A stretch of 33,510 bases of DNA, taken from positions 1-33,510 of the forward strand of contig JAEDHB010000016.1 of the NCBI GenBank assembly GCA_016297265.1, in the 5' to 3' direction. This DNA comes from Butyrivibrio sp. (lineage in GTDB: Bacteria > Bacillota > Clostridia > Lachnospirales > Lachnospiraceae). This document shows positions 8,282-16,260 of this stretch, one piece after another (position 1 is the first letter of the stretch; every line of letters begins with the position of its first letter). Made by a program: the position numbers and the translations under genes. Under the pieces are notes generated by a model that made no database searches, was not told where the DNA came from, and saw nothing but the letters and a program-made list of their open reading frames with translations.

Positions 8282-11059
8282 TTACCCCTCTTCTGTCAAT
8301 TCAAGAATCTTTCCGATGATTGAACGGTATTCCCTAATAAAGCGCTTATGCATCTGTGGTATTCTGCCAAAATTTCCTGCATGTACCTCTATTTCCAGAG
8401 CCCTTGCCATATCGGAAAGTTCAATGGCTCCGATAATCAATGATGATGTCTTAAGCCCGTGTACCCTGACCTCGTAAGCTTCCCAATCTCCTTCATCATA
8501 ATAGCGGCACAGTTGCTCGTCCGATGGTTCATTTGCATAATCCTTTAACATTTTAAAGTAGAAATCCTCGACATCCCCACAAAAGTCGATTCCTTTATCC
8601 GTATCAAGAAACTCCTTTGCTTTTGCAAGCCAGCCTGTTTCCTCCACAGCTTCATCCACAGAGCCAACGCCATCCTCGTCTTCTTTTTCATCAAAATCAT
8701 ATGTGACCAGATGTTCCGGAATGAATTTAATCATTTTGCGCTCTAATTTTTCACTCACGATAGGCTTGGAGAGATAATCCGCAAAGCCCATATCAAGGTA
8801 TTTTTCCCTGGTTCCCGATATTGCATTTGCCGTAAGCATGATTACCGGAGTCTCGCGGTTAAGAGAATTCTTATCATTTTGCAATTCATTAAAAGTCTCA
8901 ATGCCATCCATATCAGGCATCATATGGTCCAGAAAAACGATATCATACTTTGTTTCTTCGCATTTTCTTATACATTCCCTACCGCTCTCCGCCGTATCAA
9001 CCGCAACTTCCGTATGCTTCAGCAGTCCCTTGAATACTCCAAGATTAACCTTGACATCATCTACCACAAGAACTCTTGCGTCCTTTGCCTTAAAGAGAGG
9101 CTTGTATTTTTCAGCCATGGTTTCCTTGCTGAGCTCATCAAAATTCCACTTGCCCACCGGCTCGTCAGATACAATATCCTGCGGTATTTCGATCGTAAAG
9201 GTGGAGCCCTTGCCATATTCGCTGGTTACACTCATTTTACCATTCATCATATTGACAAAGCTCTGGGTTATACTCAGACCGAGACCCGTACCTTCGATAT
9301 TTCTGTTGTTGGCTTCATCCACACGTTGGAAGGAAGCAAACAATTTATCGATGTTTTCTTTTTTGATTCCCCTTCCGGTATCCTCCACGGATATAATGAG
9401 TTTGAGGCTGAACAAATCAATCATTTCATAATCCAGTCTCAACTTTACTTCTCCCTTGTCAGTATATTTTACCGCGTTGGTAAGGAGATTAATCATCATC
9501 TGTCTTACTCTGGTCTCATCTCCCAGCAGTCTCTTTGGTACCTCTTCATTGCAGGAGAAGGACAGCTTAAGACCTTTGTCCGAGGCACGACGGATAATCA
9601 TGTTATATGTATCGTTCAGCAGCGATGTGATTTCGTACTGAACATTAATCAGCTCCATTCTTCCGGATTCGATTTTAGAGAAGTCCAGAATATCGTTAAT
9701 CAGGGACAGTAATGTTTTGCCGGCACTGTTGATATCCCTTGAATAGGACAGAATCTGAGGATTTTTTTCTTCTCTGAGTATCATCTCATTCATTCCCAGA
9801 ACGGCATTAATAGGCGTTCTTATTTCATGGGACATATTGGCAAGAAACTGTGCCTTTGCCTCGCTGGCGCGAATTGCTGCCTCCTTTTCCGAATTTAGCA
9901 CAACATAGTTCTTATATGCAGCACTAATCGCGAATACCAGAGTGAAGAACAATCCAATCTCTATCACTATACCGGTATACAATCTTTCATTCATCAATAT
10001 ATACAAAATAATCTGAATAACTCCGGCTATGCATATCGCGCCCATGGACATTGCTGACAGCAAATAATCCCTGATTCTCTTTTTAATTATATCATATACG
10101 ATTGTACCCAGAATCGTGGTGATAACCAGACCGCTTACAATTTCAGTAATTACAAACAGCTTGTGCAGAGTTGAAGCACCAAGCCAGTAGGTAATATTAA
10201 CTGCAAGGAAGCCGGCAAAAGTTATTGCTTCAACCACAGTAAAGAGGGCAAAATAGCGCTTTTTCTGCACCCTATTAATGTAGATTAAGAACGGCATCAA
10301 CAGCACTGAAACCGAAATATATGCCGCATCCCTGACAACGGATACATTAGGGAAAATGAACTGTCTGGACGCACTGTTGGTCAATATCCAGATTGCGGTT
10401 ACAAAAACACCCAGGCTCATATAGTGAAGATTGAGGCTGTGCTTTGTATAAATTCTGAGTATGATACTGGCAAAAAAACATCCCACACTGAACACTATCA
10501 GAATTATGCCCAGTAAATTCTCAACCACAAAGGGCTTAAATACGGATAAGAACATATCACCTTTGTCGCCGATAAATACCTTGTCCACCGCATATGAGAA
10601 AGGTTTATTGATTTCGATACGAAGAGTTTTGCCGGCAGCGCCCTCCGGAAGCTTCATGAATATGTAGCTGTAAGGACTGGAATTTCCAAGGAATCTTGAA
10701 TTATCGGTATTGTAATCGTAAAACTCCGTATTGTCGACATATGCCTTGAAATCGTTGCCGTGATTCCACAGCATAATCCATTTTCCATCCGTATTGTCCT
10801 TAGGGAGTGCGATGGAATATACGAATTTGCCTTTGTATTTGCTGTATTTTTCATTGACCTTTGTCAGGGTAAAGGGAATTGTCACCTTATCCGTTCCTGC
10901 TCCGCATTCGAGAGTCGCATCCTTCAGTTCAACATAATCCTCGTAAAATACCCTGCTTTCCCCGGGGTTCATCGATTCCCCTAAAGCAATAAATAATATC
11001 AGATAAAGCATCATGAATGCAAATGCTATTCCTATTATTATTTCTATCTTCTTACGCAT
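8282..11059 (-). CDS. Hybrid sensor histidine kinase with receiver and Hpt domains
   Basis: A 925-residue membrane sensor. Helix 1 spans about residues 7-26, an outside sensing domain about 30-175, and about seven further helices about 178-382, an arrangement like 7TMR-DISM receptors. HisKA follows with H411 (FLANMSHEIRTP), then HATPase with the N box around N528, D560-TGRG and GTGLGLS (590-596). The receiver has D667-D668, phospho-acceptor D711 and K765. A C-terminal Hpt domain carries H867 (VRVHGLKTSS). Phosphate should pass H411 to D711 to H867 and on to an outside response regulator. No such regulator lies nearby. The gene starts 30 nt after sfsA, has an AGAGGT site, and is followed by the cyclic-di-GMP protein. 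The ligand is unknown. Confidence 0.9.
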   Translation of the reverse strand: MRKKIEIIIGIAFAFMMLYLILFIALGESMNPGESRVFYEDYVELKDATLECGAGTDKVTIPFTLTKVNEKYSKYKGKFVYSIALPKDNTDGKWIMLWNHGNDFKAYVDNTEFYDYNTDNSRFLGNSSPYSYIFMKLPEGAAGKTLRIEINKPFSYAVDKVFIGDKGDMFLSVFKPFVVENLLGIILIVFSVGCFFASIILRIYTKHSLNLHYMSLGVFVTAIWILTNSASRQFIFPNVSVVRDAAYISVSVLLMPFLIYINRVQKKRYFALFTVVEAITFAGFLAVNITYWLGASTLHKLFVITEIVSGLVITTILGTIVYDIIKKRIRDYLLSAMSMGAICIAGVIQIILYILMNERLYTGIVIEIGLFFTLVFAISAAYKNYVVLNSEKEAAIRASEAKAQFLANMSHEIRTPINAVLGMNEMILREEKNPQILSYSRDINSAGKTLLSLINDILDFSKIESGRMELINVQYEITSLLNDTYNMIIRRASDKGLKLSFSCNEEVPKRLLGDETRVRQMMINLLTNAVKYTDKGEVKLRLDYEMIDLFSLKLIISVEDTGRGIKKENIDKLFASFQRVDEANNRNIEGTGLGLSITQSFVNMMNGKMSVTSEYGKGSTFTIEIPQDIVSDEPVGKWNFDELSKETMAEKYKPLFKAKDARVLVVDDVKVNLGVFKGLLKHTEVAVDTAESGRECIRKCEETKYDIVFLDHMMPDMDGIETFNELQNDKNSLNRETPVIMLTANAISGTREKYLDMGFADYLSKPIVSEKLERKMIKFIPEHLVTYDFDEKEDEDGVGSVDEAVEETGWLAKAKEFLDTDKGIDFCGDVEDFYFKMLKDYANEPSDEQLCRYYDEGDWEAYEVRVHGLKTSSLIIGAIELSDMARALEIEVHAGNFGRIPQMHKRFIREYRSIIGKILELTEEG

Positions 11060-11088
11060 ATTTTACCTCTTAACTTATGTTTGATAAT

Positions 11089-11754
11089 TTATATCTCAAC
11101 GCATTTAATAATGCTCATTCCATCCTCTTCAACCTCGCAGCAAAGACCTAATACTTTTACTCCCGCTGCCCTCGCTCTGTCCATGGTTTCCCCGAATTCC
11201 GGCTGCATCGCCCTGTTGGGATATACCTTCTCAATCCCTTTCATCTGGATAACAAAAGCAATCGAAGCATGATAGCCCTCCATTGCTGCCTTGATAAGCT
11301 CTTCAAGGTGCTTCACACCCCTTTGTGTAGGAGCGTCAGGAAAATAACCCACACCATCCACTTCCAGCGTGCATCCCTTTACTTCCATGAGATATTTTTC
11401 CCCGTCCTTCTCCATGTAAAAATCAATTCGCGAGGAGCCGTATGTGTATTCCGGTTTGATGTAGGAATAGCCCTGATTTGAAAGCCACTCCGCCACCACC
11501 TTGTTAGGCGCCTGACTGTCCATATTGATAAGTCCGAAGCCCTCTTTGTACACGGCAACCAAATCATAGGCCGTCTTTCTTGCAGGATTCGATGCTTTCT
11601 CCAGAATAACCGTACTTGATGGCAAAAGAAGTTCTCTGCACCTGCCGGTATTCTTGACATGCACCAGGGTTCTTACCCCATCCAAATCCACATAAGCTTC
11701 AAATCTATTCAGGCGTTCCGCAAAGGATGCCCTGACAACATTTGAATATCTCAT
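11089..11754 (-). CDS. sfsA: SfsA family DNA-binding/nuclease-fold protein
   Basis: A 221-residue SfsA homologue of normal length. The conserved blocks are all present: VKNTGRCRELLLPSS near 33-47, the nuclease-like SSRIDFY and MEVKGCTL (D111, E124, K126), and FPDAPTQRGVKHL near 138-150. The Escherichia coli protein was named for stimulating sugar-fermentation genes and binds DNA; the Asp-Glu-Lys triad matches the PD-(D/E)XK nuclease fold, but its true role is unclear. It has an AGGAG site and its own promoter, diverges from the TIR gene, and is the first gene of a probable operon with the hybrid kinase and the GGDEF-EAL gene. Confidence 0.93.
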   Translation of the reverse strand: MRYSNVVRASFAERLNRFEAYVDLDGVRTLVHVKNTGRCRELLLPSSTVILEKASNPARKTAYDLVAVYKEGFGLINMDSQAPNKVVAEWLSNQGYSYIKPEYTYGSSRIDFYMEKDGEKYLMEVKGCTLEVDGVGYFPDAPTQRGVKHLEELIKAAMEGYHASIAFVIQMKGIEKVYPNRAMQPEFGETMDRARAAGVKVLGLCCEVEEDGMSIIKCVEI

Positions 11755-11786
11755 ACTATTTTGCTCCTATAGAGATAATTACTACT

Positions 11787-11815
11787 ATTTTACCATATAC
11801 ATCGCATATTGGCAA
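11787..11815 (-). promoter_or_regulatory. Promoter of the sfsA-kinase-EAL operon
   Basis: On the minus strand TTGCCA (11815-11810) and TAAAAT (11792-11787) are separated by 17 nt, with TGG directly before the -10 box as in extended -10 promoters. The end of the -35 box lies about 20 nt from the divergent TIR promoter. Confidence 0.7.
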
Positions 11816-11833
11816 AGTTTATAAAAAGTTTAC

Positions 11834-11862
11834 TTGATGTAATTTTTTATCCAATTTATAAT
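11834..11862 (+). promoter_or_regulatory. Promoter of the TIR gene
   Basis: TTGATG (11834-11839) is followed after 17 nt by a perfect TATAAT (11857-11862). The AGAGGGA ribosome binding site and ATG at 11893 follow at normal distances. Confidence 0.75.
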
Positions 11863-11892
11863 TATACTATCAAAATAAGAGGGACAAGCATT

Positions 11893-13323
11893 ATGAAAGA
11901 GATTTTTATTTCGTATTCCTCGAGAGAATCAGAACTTGCAGGCAAGGTGTGCAGTCTGATTGAATCGAAGGGATATGACTGTTTTATCGCTTCAAGGGAT
12001 ATTACACCGGGACACGAATATGCCGCAGAACTTGTGGGTGCAATCGATAACTGCAGACTGGTTGTTTTGCTCCTGTCGAAAAATTCCAATTCTTCCCCAC
12101 ACGTATTGAGGGAAATCGACAGGGCCGTCAGCCATAAGAAACCGATTATCGTATACCAGCTGGAGGATGTTGAACTCAATAAATCGATGGAATATTTTCT
12201 TATGACCCACCAGTGGATACTTAATACTCCGGACAAGGACGAGCGACTGTTGGACGGAATCAACAAAATAATACATCCGCAGGCTGTCAGCGAGGCCGGT
12301 CCTGCAGTGCAGACGGTTGACAGCAATACTCCTTCCGGCAGGAAAGCAAAACCTCTGTTCTTTGGAGTTGCTGCTATCGCAGTAATCGCCGCAGTTCTCG
12401 TCGTTATTTTAACGGTGAGAAATAACAAGGGCGGTAAGTCATCCGACAGTGGTTCGCCATCTGTTTCAGGACAGGCGGATAGTAACACGCCGGCAGGGAC
12501 ACAGGCTCCTTCAGCGGAAAACAACACGGACTACAAGGTGGCGGATACCATAACTTTCGGCAAATATAACGATGCCGACATAGACTGGATAATACTCAAA
12601 ATCAATGACAATAATACAGCTGTTGTTGTATCCGAGAAAATACTTACATTCAAAGCCTTTGATACTGCTGAAGGCGGAAAATGGGAGCCTTTTGAAAGTC
12701 AGGATGCCGCCAAGAAAATTCTTGCCAATCCAAATGAAGCTGCCAAATGGCGCGGCAACAATGACTGGAGCATATCCAACATAAGAATCTGGCTTAACAG
12801 CAGTGACTCCAGGGTAACCTTCGAGGACCAGGCGCCTACAGCCGGAGCAACCTATGAAAGCAACAATGCATACAGCGAGGAATCCGGATTCCTGCACGGT
12901 TTTACCGAGGCTCAGCGTGATGCCATCATTCCGACAGTCCATCCTACCATGGCCAATCCACTTAACGCCAATGCCGGCGGCACGATTGAAACCACTGATT
13001 TGGTGTTCCTTCTTTCCGAAGAAGAATTGAGCTGGTTTGACGAAGCCGGCGTAAGCAAATATGCAAAAGTAACGGAGCAGGCCGCTTCAGCAAATGAAAG
13101 CTCATTTTACAAGGGCCAGATAGTTGACGGATACGGTTCTGATACCATGCTTTGGTGGCTGAGGGATCCAAGTCCTGATAGCGTGGGCAAGGGGGTTCTT
13201 GCCAACTTTGACAAGGGCGGCGACTCATTGACATTCAAAGACTACTATGTATCATGCTCAGATTTTGGAATAAGACCTGCAATGGTAATCAATCTTAACT
13301 CATCTGAAATCATTAAAAAATAA
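11893..13323 (+). CDS. TIR domain, membrane helix and DUF6273-like domain fusion protein
   Basis: A 476-residue protein and the only plus-strand gene here. Residues 1-130 form a TIR domain (MKEIFISYSSRESE, then FIASRDITPG, then LREIDRAV with E74 where NAD-cleaving TIR proteins have their Glu). Residues 155-175 form one hydrophobic helix after a short proline-rich linker and RKAK. A low-complexity Ser/Gly/Pro/Thr linker follows to about 210. The last 255 residues match the DUF6273 pattern: FGKYNDADIDWIIL, IRIWLNS, FLLSEEELSWF, WWLRDP, GIRPAMVINL. The helix should leave TIR inside and DUF6273 outside, as in a receptor. Upstream in-frame codons are open, but the ATG at 11893 follows the promoter and an AGAGGGA site. 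No known defence partner gene adjoins it. Roles in signalling or immunity are inference. Confidence 0.85.
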   Translation: MKEIFISYSSRESELAGKVCSLIESKGYDCFIASRDITPGHEYAAELVGAIDNCRLVVLLLSKNSNSSPHVLREIDRAVSHKKPIIVYQLEDVELNKSMEYFLMTHQWILNTPDKDERLLDGINKIIHPQAVSEAGPAVQTVDSNTPSGRKAKPLFFGVAAIAVIAAVLVVILTVRNNKGGKSSDSGSPSVSGQADSNTPAGTQAPSAENNTDYKVADTITFGKYNDADIDWIILKINDNNTAVVVSEKILTFKAFDTAEGGKWEPFESQDAAKKILANPNEAAKWRGNNDWSISNIRIWLNSSDSRVTFEDQAPTAGATYESNNAYSEESGFLHGFTEAQRDAIIPTVHPTMANPLNANAGGTIETTDLVFLLSEEELSWFDEAGVSKYAKVTEQAASANESSFYKGQIVDGYGSDTMLWWLRDPSPDSVGKGVLANFDKGGDSLTFKDYYVSCSDFGIRPAMVINLNSSEIIKK

Positions 13324-13364
13324 TTAATGGTGCTGTAGACCACAATCTGCAGCACCATTTTTTT
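13317..13364. terminator. Bidirectional terminator between the TIR and flavodoxin genes
   Basis: ATGGTGCTGTAG (13327-13338) pairs with CTGCAGCACCAT (13347-13358), 12 pairs with one G-U, and an 8-nt loop. Seven Ts (13358-13364) follow on the plus strand, and TTATTTTTT follows on the minus strand (13325-13317). It can end both convergent genes. Confidence 0.88.
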
Positions 13365-13890
13365 ATCCAAGAGTTCTTACGTATTCAATCAGCGGAAGCG
13401 CATATTCCGGTGATGATATATCATAGGACTTACTGATATCAACTTCATTAGGATCATCCTTCGGACATTTATTATCAGCCTGAAGCTTATTTGCCATCAT
13501 GGTCATAAGCTTGCGGGACATAAATCCCATTTCTTCATAACGCAGTCCGCCCTGAAGATAGAAGTGATTGTTCAGCGTCTTTTCCTCCTCAAGGAGATTG
13601 TTATTCCAGATATTCTCAACATTGTCCGTAACCTTGGCAGGTGTTGCCCCAACTGCAAAAATAACGAAACATCCTGCTCCGCTCTTCAAGAAATTACTTC
13701 TCGCCTTCTTAAGCCCCCCTATAAGCCCTGCAAAAATACTTCCACCGTGAATAACAACATCATAGTTTTTCATTACTTTTGCTCCGGCTTTTTTGATGTC
13801 CATGGCATCCCCTGCCAGTTCTTTTGCAATAAATTCCGCATATTCTCTTGTAAATCCTGTTTTACTCTTGTATGTCACTAATACTTTCAT
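13363..13890 (-). CDS. Flavodoxin-domain protein
   Basis: A 175-residue protein of the flavodoxin fold. The FMN phosphate loop is seen at the start (VTYKSKTGFTREYAEF), and the second flavin loop probably in VVIHGGSIFAGLIGG. The length and the AVGATPAKVTDN and FYLQGGLRYEEM blocks resemble the HemG-like flavodoxin group found in many clostridia, which bind FMN and carry electrons or reduce quinone-like compounds; the partner is unknown. Its start overlaps the end of the MarR gene by 29 nt, with GAGG before the ATG, so the two are translationally linked and the MarR protein very likely controls it. Confidence 0.85.
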   Translation of the reverse strand: MKVLVTYKSKTGFTREYAEFIAKELAGDAMDIKKAGAKVMKNYDVVIHGGSIFAGLIGGLKKARSNFLKSGAGCFVIFAVGATPAKVTDNVENIWNNNLLEEEKTLNNHFYLQGGLRYEEMGFMSRKLMTMMANKLQADNKCPKDDPNEVDISKSYDISSPEYALPLIEYVRTLG

Positions 13891-14371
13891 TCTTCTTACC
13901 TCTCATTTTCTTAAGATTCTGCTCCATATGGGCAATTGTTTTGATGGTTACCTGCAGCTGTTCGGTCGGAATATCTGCAAAAATACTGCTCATAAACCTG
14001 TTTCCCGTGTCCCCCAGCTCTTCGAAAAACTTCTCTGCTCTGTCAGCAATGTAAATGCGCTGCTTTCGCTTGTCCTTCTCGTCCGTTTCAAAATATATAA
14101 AGCCTTTCTTCTCCAGTTTCAAAAGAATCTGCTTCACATTCTGATGGGATGACTCCATTATGTCTGCAAGTTCATTGATTGACGGCGCCACCTTACACAT
14201 ATTGATACAGATCAGGGAAAACATCTGCTTCCAGCTTATCTCCTTAATCGCCGCGTCAGCTGTAGTCTGATACAAATTATTGAAGGCGCTGAGCAGTCCG
14301 ACCAAAAAATACCCCTCTTCAATACCCTCAAAATTAACATCATAGTTGTTAACTTCTTCGTTGTAATTCAT
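13862..14371 (-). CDS. MarR-family transcriptional regulator
   Basis: A winged-helix repressor of 169 residues. The core PSINELADIMESSHQNVKQI, then LLKLEKKGFIYFETDEKDKRKQRIYIADRA, is the MarR DNA-recognition helix and wing, flanked by dimerisation helices. An upstream GTG at 14380 is possible, but the ATG at 14371 follows AGGTG at proper distance. Two near-identical palindromes lie in its promoter region, which points to self-repression. It is the first gene of a two-gene unit with the flavodoxin gene. MarR-flavodoxin pairs commonly respond to redox-active or phenolic compounds; the signal here is inferred, not seen. The protein has few Cys residues, so a thiol switch is not obvious. Confidence 0.88.
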   Translation of the reverse strand: MNYNEEVNNYDVNFEGIEEGYFLVGLLSAFNNLYQTTADAAIKEISWKQMFSLICINMCKVAPSINELADIMESSHQNVKQILLKLEKKGFIYFETDEKDKRKQRIYIADRAEKFFEELGDTGNRFMSSIFADIPTEQLQVTIKTIAHMEQNLKKMRGKKNESISDIQE

Positions 14372-14387
14372 ACTATTCACCTGTTAT

Positions 14388-14399
14388 GTAATATATTAC
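14388..14399. promoter_or_regulatory. MarR operator 1 (perfect palindrome)
   Basis: GTAATATATTAC is its own reverse complement and lies 17 nt before the preferred MarR start codon. It nearly matches the second site 34 nt away. Confidence 0.65.
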
Positions 14400-14419
14400 C
14401 TTTCCCTTTACGTATTAAT

Positions 14420-14448
14420 ATGTAACATATTACTTATTTTTTGTCAAT
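14420..14448 (-). promoter_or_regulatory. Promoter and MarR operator 2
   Basis: On the minus strand a consensus TTGACA (14448-14443) is clear. The -10 box is less clear, best TTACAT at 17 nt. The sequence GTAACATATTAC (14422-14433) differs at one position from the perfect palindrome at 14388-14399 and lies between the two boxes, where a bound repressor would block RNA polymerase. Confidence 0.6.
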
Positions 14449-14462
14449 GGATTTTATACTTA

Positions 14463-14497
14463 TTTAACAAAATAGCCGCCTTCATGCGAAGACGGCT
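14463..14497 (-). terminator. Terminator of the ecfA1-ecfA2-araC unit
   Basis: On the minus strand AGCCGTCTTC pairs with GAAGGCGGCT across a GCAT loop (10 pairs, one G-U) and is followed by ATTTTGTT. It lies 10 nt after the AraC stop codon. Confidence 0.78.
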
Positions 14498-14506
14498 TTC
14501 GTATCC

Positions 14507-15403
14507 CTATATTTTTCTGCTAAGTATTTCTTTTTTGTAATCCAGCGGGCTGCAGCCCATTTTTTCCCTGAATGATTTGGTGAAATATGCCGGTCCGGAA
14601 AATCCCACCTCGTAGGAAATATCGGATACACTCATATCCGTATCGAGTAAAAGTTCCACGGCTTTGCTTAACCTGTGATTCTTCAGGAATTCCATAGGAG
14701 TCATATTGGTATATTTGTCAAAAAGCTTTGCGCAATGTGTTCTGCCAACACCTCCCTGCCTGCAAATGTCTTCCAGTTTTATCTGTTCCGCATATTCGGC
14801 ATGGATATATTCAATCATTTTTTTCACTATTTCAAGATTATTGTCAACCACTTCTTCCGTGTCGATATCAAGGTTGTCGTACAATATTTTCCACAGCATC
14901 ATAAGAGTGGACAGCTGTTCCATTTCACAGTTTTCATTTTCAGACCATTCAAATATTTCACTGGTTAAATGAAGTATTCTTTTCTGCCATTCAATCTTAT
15001 CCGAAAGCATAATGTACGGCAGATAATCATTATTGATTATCGGGAGCACAAAATTATTTTCAACATATCTTGTTGCACACAGTACCAGAGGATGAAAAAT
15101 AAGGCAGTCAAGTATACAGTCCTCGTTTTCTGTCTGGATACAGTGCATCTGACGTGAATTGACAATTATTCCCTCACCCTTTTTCATCACTACCTTGCGC
15201 CCGTTGAGCTGGTAGCTTACACTGCCCTTCCTTATGTAAATTATCTCAATGTCGGTATGCCAGTGCATAACCATCATCGGAAATGTCTGGTTTGCAATAA
15301 TATAATTTCTTCTCGAAAAAATCTTGAAATCCTGATTATCATAATTTACTAATTCAGAGCCATCCTCACGAATGTCAGGATCTTTTTCATGTTTTACAAT
15401 CAT
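14507..15403 (-). CDS. AraC-family transcriptional regulator coupled to ecfA2
   Basis: A 298-residue regulator. The N-terminal half is an AraC-type cupin sensor (MVMHWHTDIEIIYIRKGSVS, then GEGIIVNSRQMHCI). The C-terminal 100 residues carry the two helix-turn-helix units (LEDICRQGGVGRTHCAKLFDK and VSDISYEVGFSGPAYFTKSF, then SPLDYKKE). Its ATG overlaps the ecfA2 TGA as ATGA, so it is translated together with the ECF ATPases. Regulators of this type usually answer to sugars or other small molecules. The link to vitamin or metal import is inferred from the overlap only. A terminator follows at 14463-14497. Confidence 0.9.
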   Translation of the reverse strand: MIVKHEKDPDIREDGSELVNYDNQDFKIFSRRNYIIANQTFPMMVMHWHTDIEIIYIRKGSVSYQLNGRKVVMKKGEGIIVNSRQMHCIQTENEDCILDCLIFHPLVLCATRYVENNFVLPIINNDYLPYIMLSDKIEWQKRILHLTSEIFEWSENENCEMEQLSTLMMLWKILYDNLDIDTEEVVDNNLEIVKKMIEYIHAEYAEQIKLEDICRQGGVGRTHCAKLFDKYTNMTPMEFLKNHRLSKAVELLLDTDMSVSDISYEVGFSGPAYFTKSFREKMGCSPLDYKKEILSRKI

Positions 15404-16260
15404 ATTCTTCCCTTATTCCTAAATTGTTCTAAAATGCTTGCTACTCCCTCCTCCGGAGTGATGGCAGAAGCATCCACATTGATTCCTCTCTTGATTAAAT
15501 CGTTCATTACATAGGTTACTTCCGGTGCCGCAAGGCCAATGGCCTCAAGCTCCTTATAATGCGAAAATACGGCCTTTGGTGTATCGTCATACATTAATTT
15601 GCCGTCATTCATAACCAGAATTCTGTCCACATACCTGGCCACATCCTCCATTGAGTGGGATACAAGAATGACAGTCATATCAAGCTTCTCTTTTAAGTGC
15701 GTTACCATATCAAAAATCTCATCCCTGCCCTTCGGGTCGAGCCCTGCTGTTGGCTCATCAAGAATAAGCACTTCCGGTCTCATTGCTACTACTCCTGCAA
15801 TGGCTGCCCTTCTCTTCTGTCCGCCGGATAATTCAAATGGTGAGCTGTAGAAGAGTTCTTTTTCAAATCCCACCAGTTCAAGGGCTTCAAAGGCCCTCAG
15901 TTCGGTTTCCTTTTTGTTAAGGCCGAGATTCTTAGGTCCAAAACAAACATCCGCAAATACCGTTGATTCAAAAAGCTGATGCTCCGGATACTGGAATACC
16001 AGACCAACCTTCTTGCGAAGCTCCTTCATTTTGAAATTATCATCATATATGTCCTGCTCATCGTAAAATATCCTGCCTTCGGTCGCCTTGAGCAGCCCGT
16101 TGAGCATTTGTGCAAGCGTTGATTTTCCGGAGCCCGTATGACCGATTAATCCAATATATTCATTCTTTTCAATTACGAGACTGACATCCTTAAGCGCCTG
16201 CTTTGAAAAACCGGAGTCCACGCCATATGTGTAGCTGATATTATCTAATATAATCGACAT
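15400..16260 (-). CDS. ecfA2: Energy-coupling factor transporter ATPase EcfA2
   Basis: A 286-residue ABC ATPase of the ECF (CbiO) group. It powers uptake of vitamins or metal ions together with EcfA1, EcfT and exchangeable substrate-binding S proteins at the membrane. Walker A is GHTGSGKST (40-48), the Q loop FQYPEHQLFESTV is the A2 type, the ABC signature is LSGGQKRR from 144, and Walker B is LILDEP with E169. The ATG overlaps the end of ecfA1 by 16 nt. In most Firmicutes ecfT, truA, rplM and rpsI follow; here an AraC gene follows instead and no ecfT lies in the window. The ATPase looks complete, so EcfT is probably encoded elsewhere. Confidence 0.93.
   Translation of the reverse strand: MSIILDNISYTYGVDSGFSKQALKDVSLVIEKNEYIGLIGHTGSGKSTLAQMLNGLLKATEGRIFYDEQDIYDDNFKMKELRKKVGLVFQYPEHQLFESTVFADVCFGPKNLGLNKKETELRAFEALELVGFEKELFYSSPFELSGGQKRRAAIAGVVAMRPEVLILDEPTAGLDPKGRDEIFDMVTHLKEKLDMTVILVSHSMEDVARYVDRILVMNDGKLMYDDTPKAVFSHYKELEAIGLAAPEVTYVMNDLIKRGINVDASAITPEEGVASILEQFRNKGRI

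Noticed and set aside
8838..9712. Long plus-strand open frames opposite the hybrid kinase gene
   Set aside because: They are antisense to a clearly conserved kinase and receiver region, have no recognisable domain and no ribosome binding site.
11809..11892. Longer TIR protein starting at the first in-frame ATG
   Set aside because: The promoter -10 box lies inside this extension and the ATG at 11893 has the ribosome binding site and the conserved TIR start.
11893..12300. Thoeris-type defence system
   Set aside because: The TIR domain is present, but no ThsA-like or other known partner gene lies beside it, and the membrane-anchored fusion differs from soluble ThsB.
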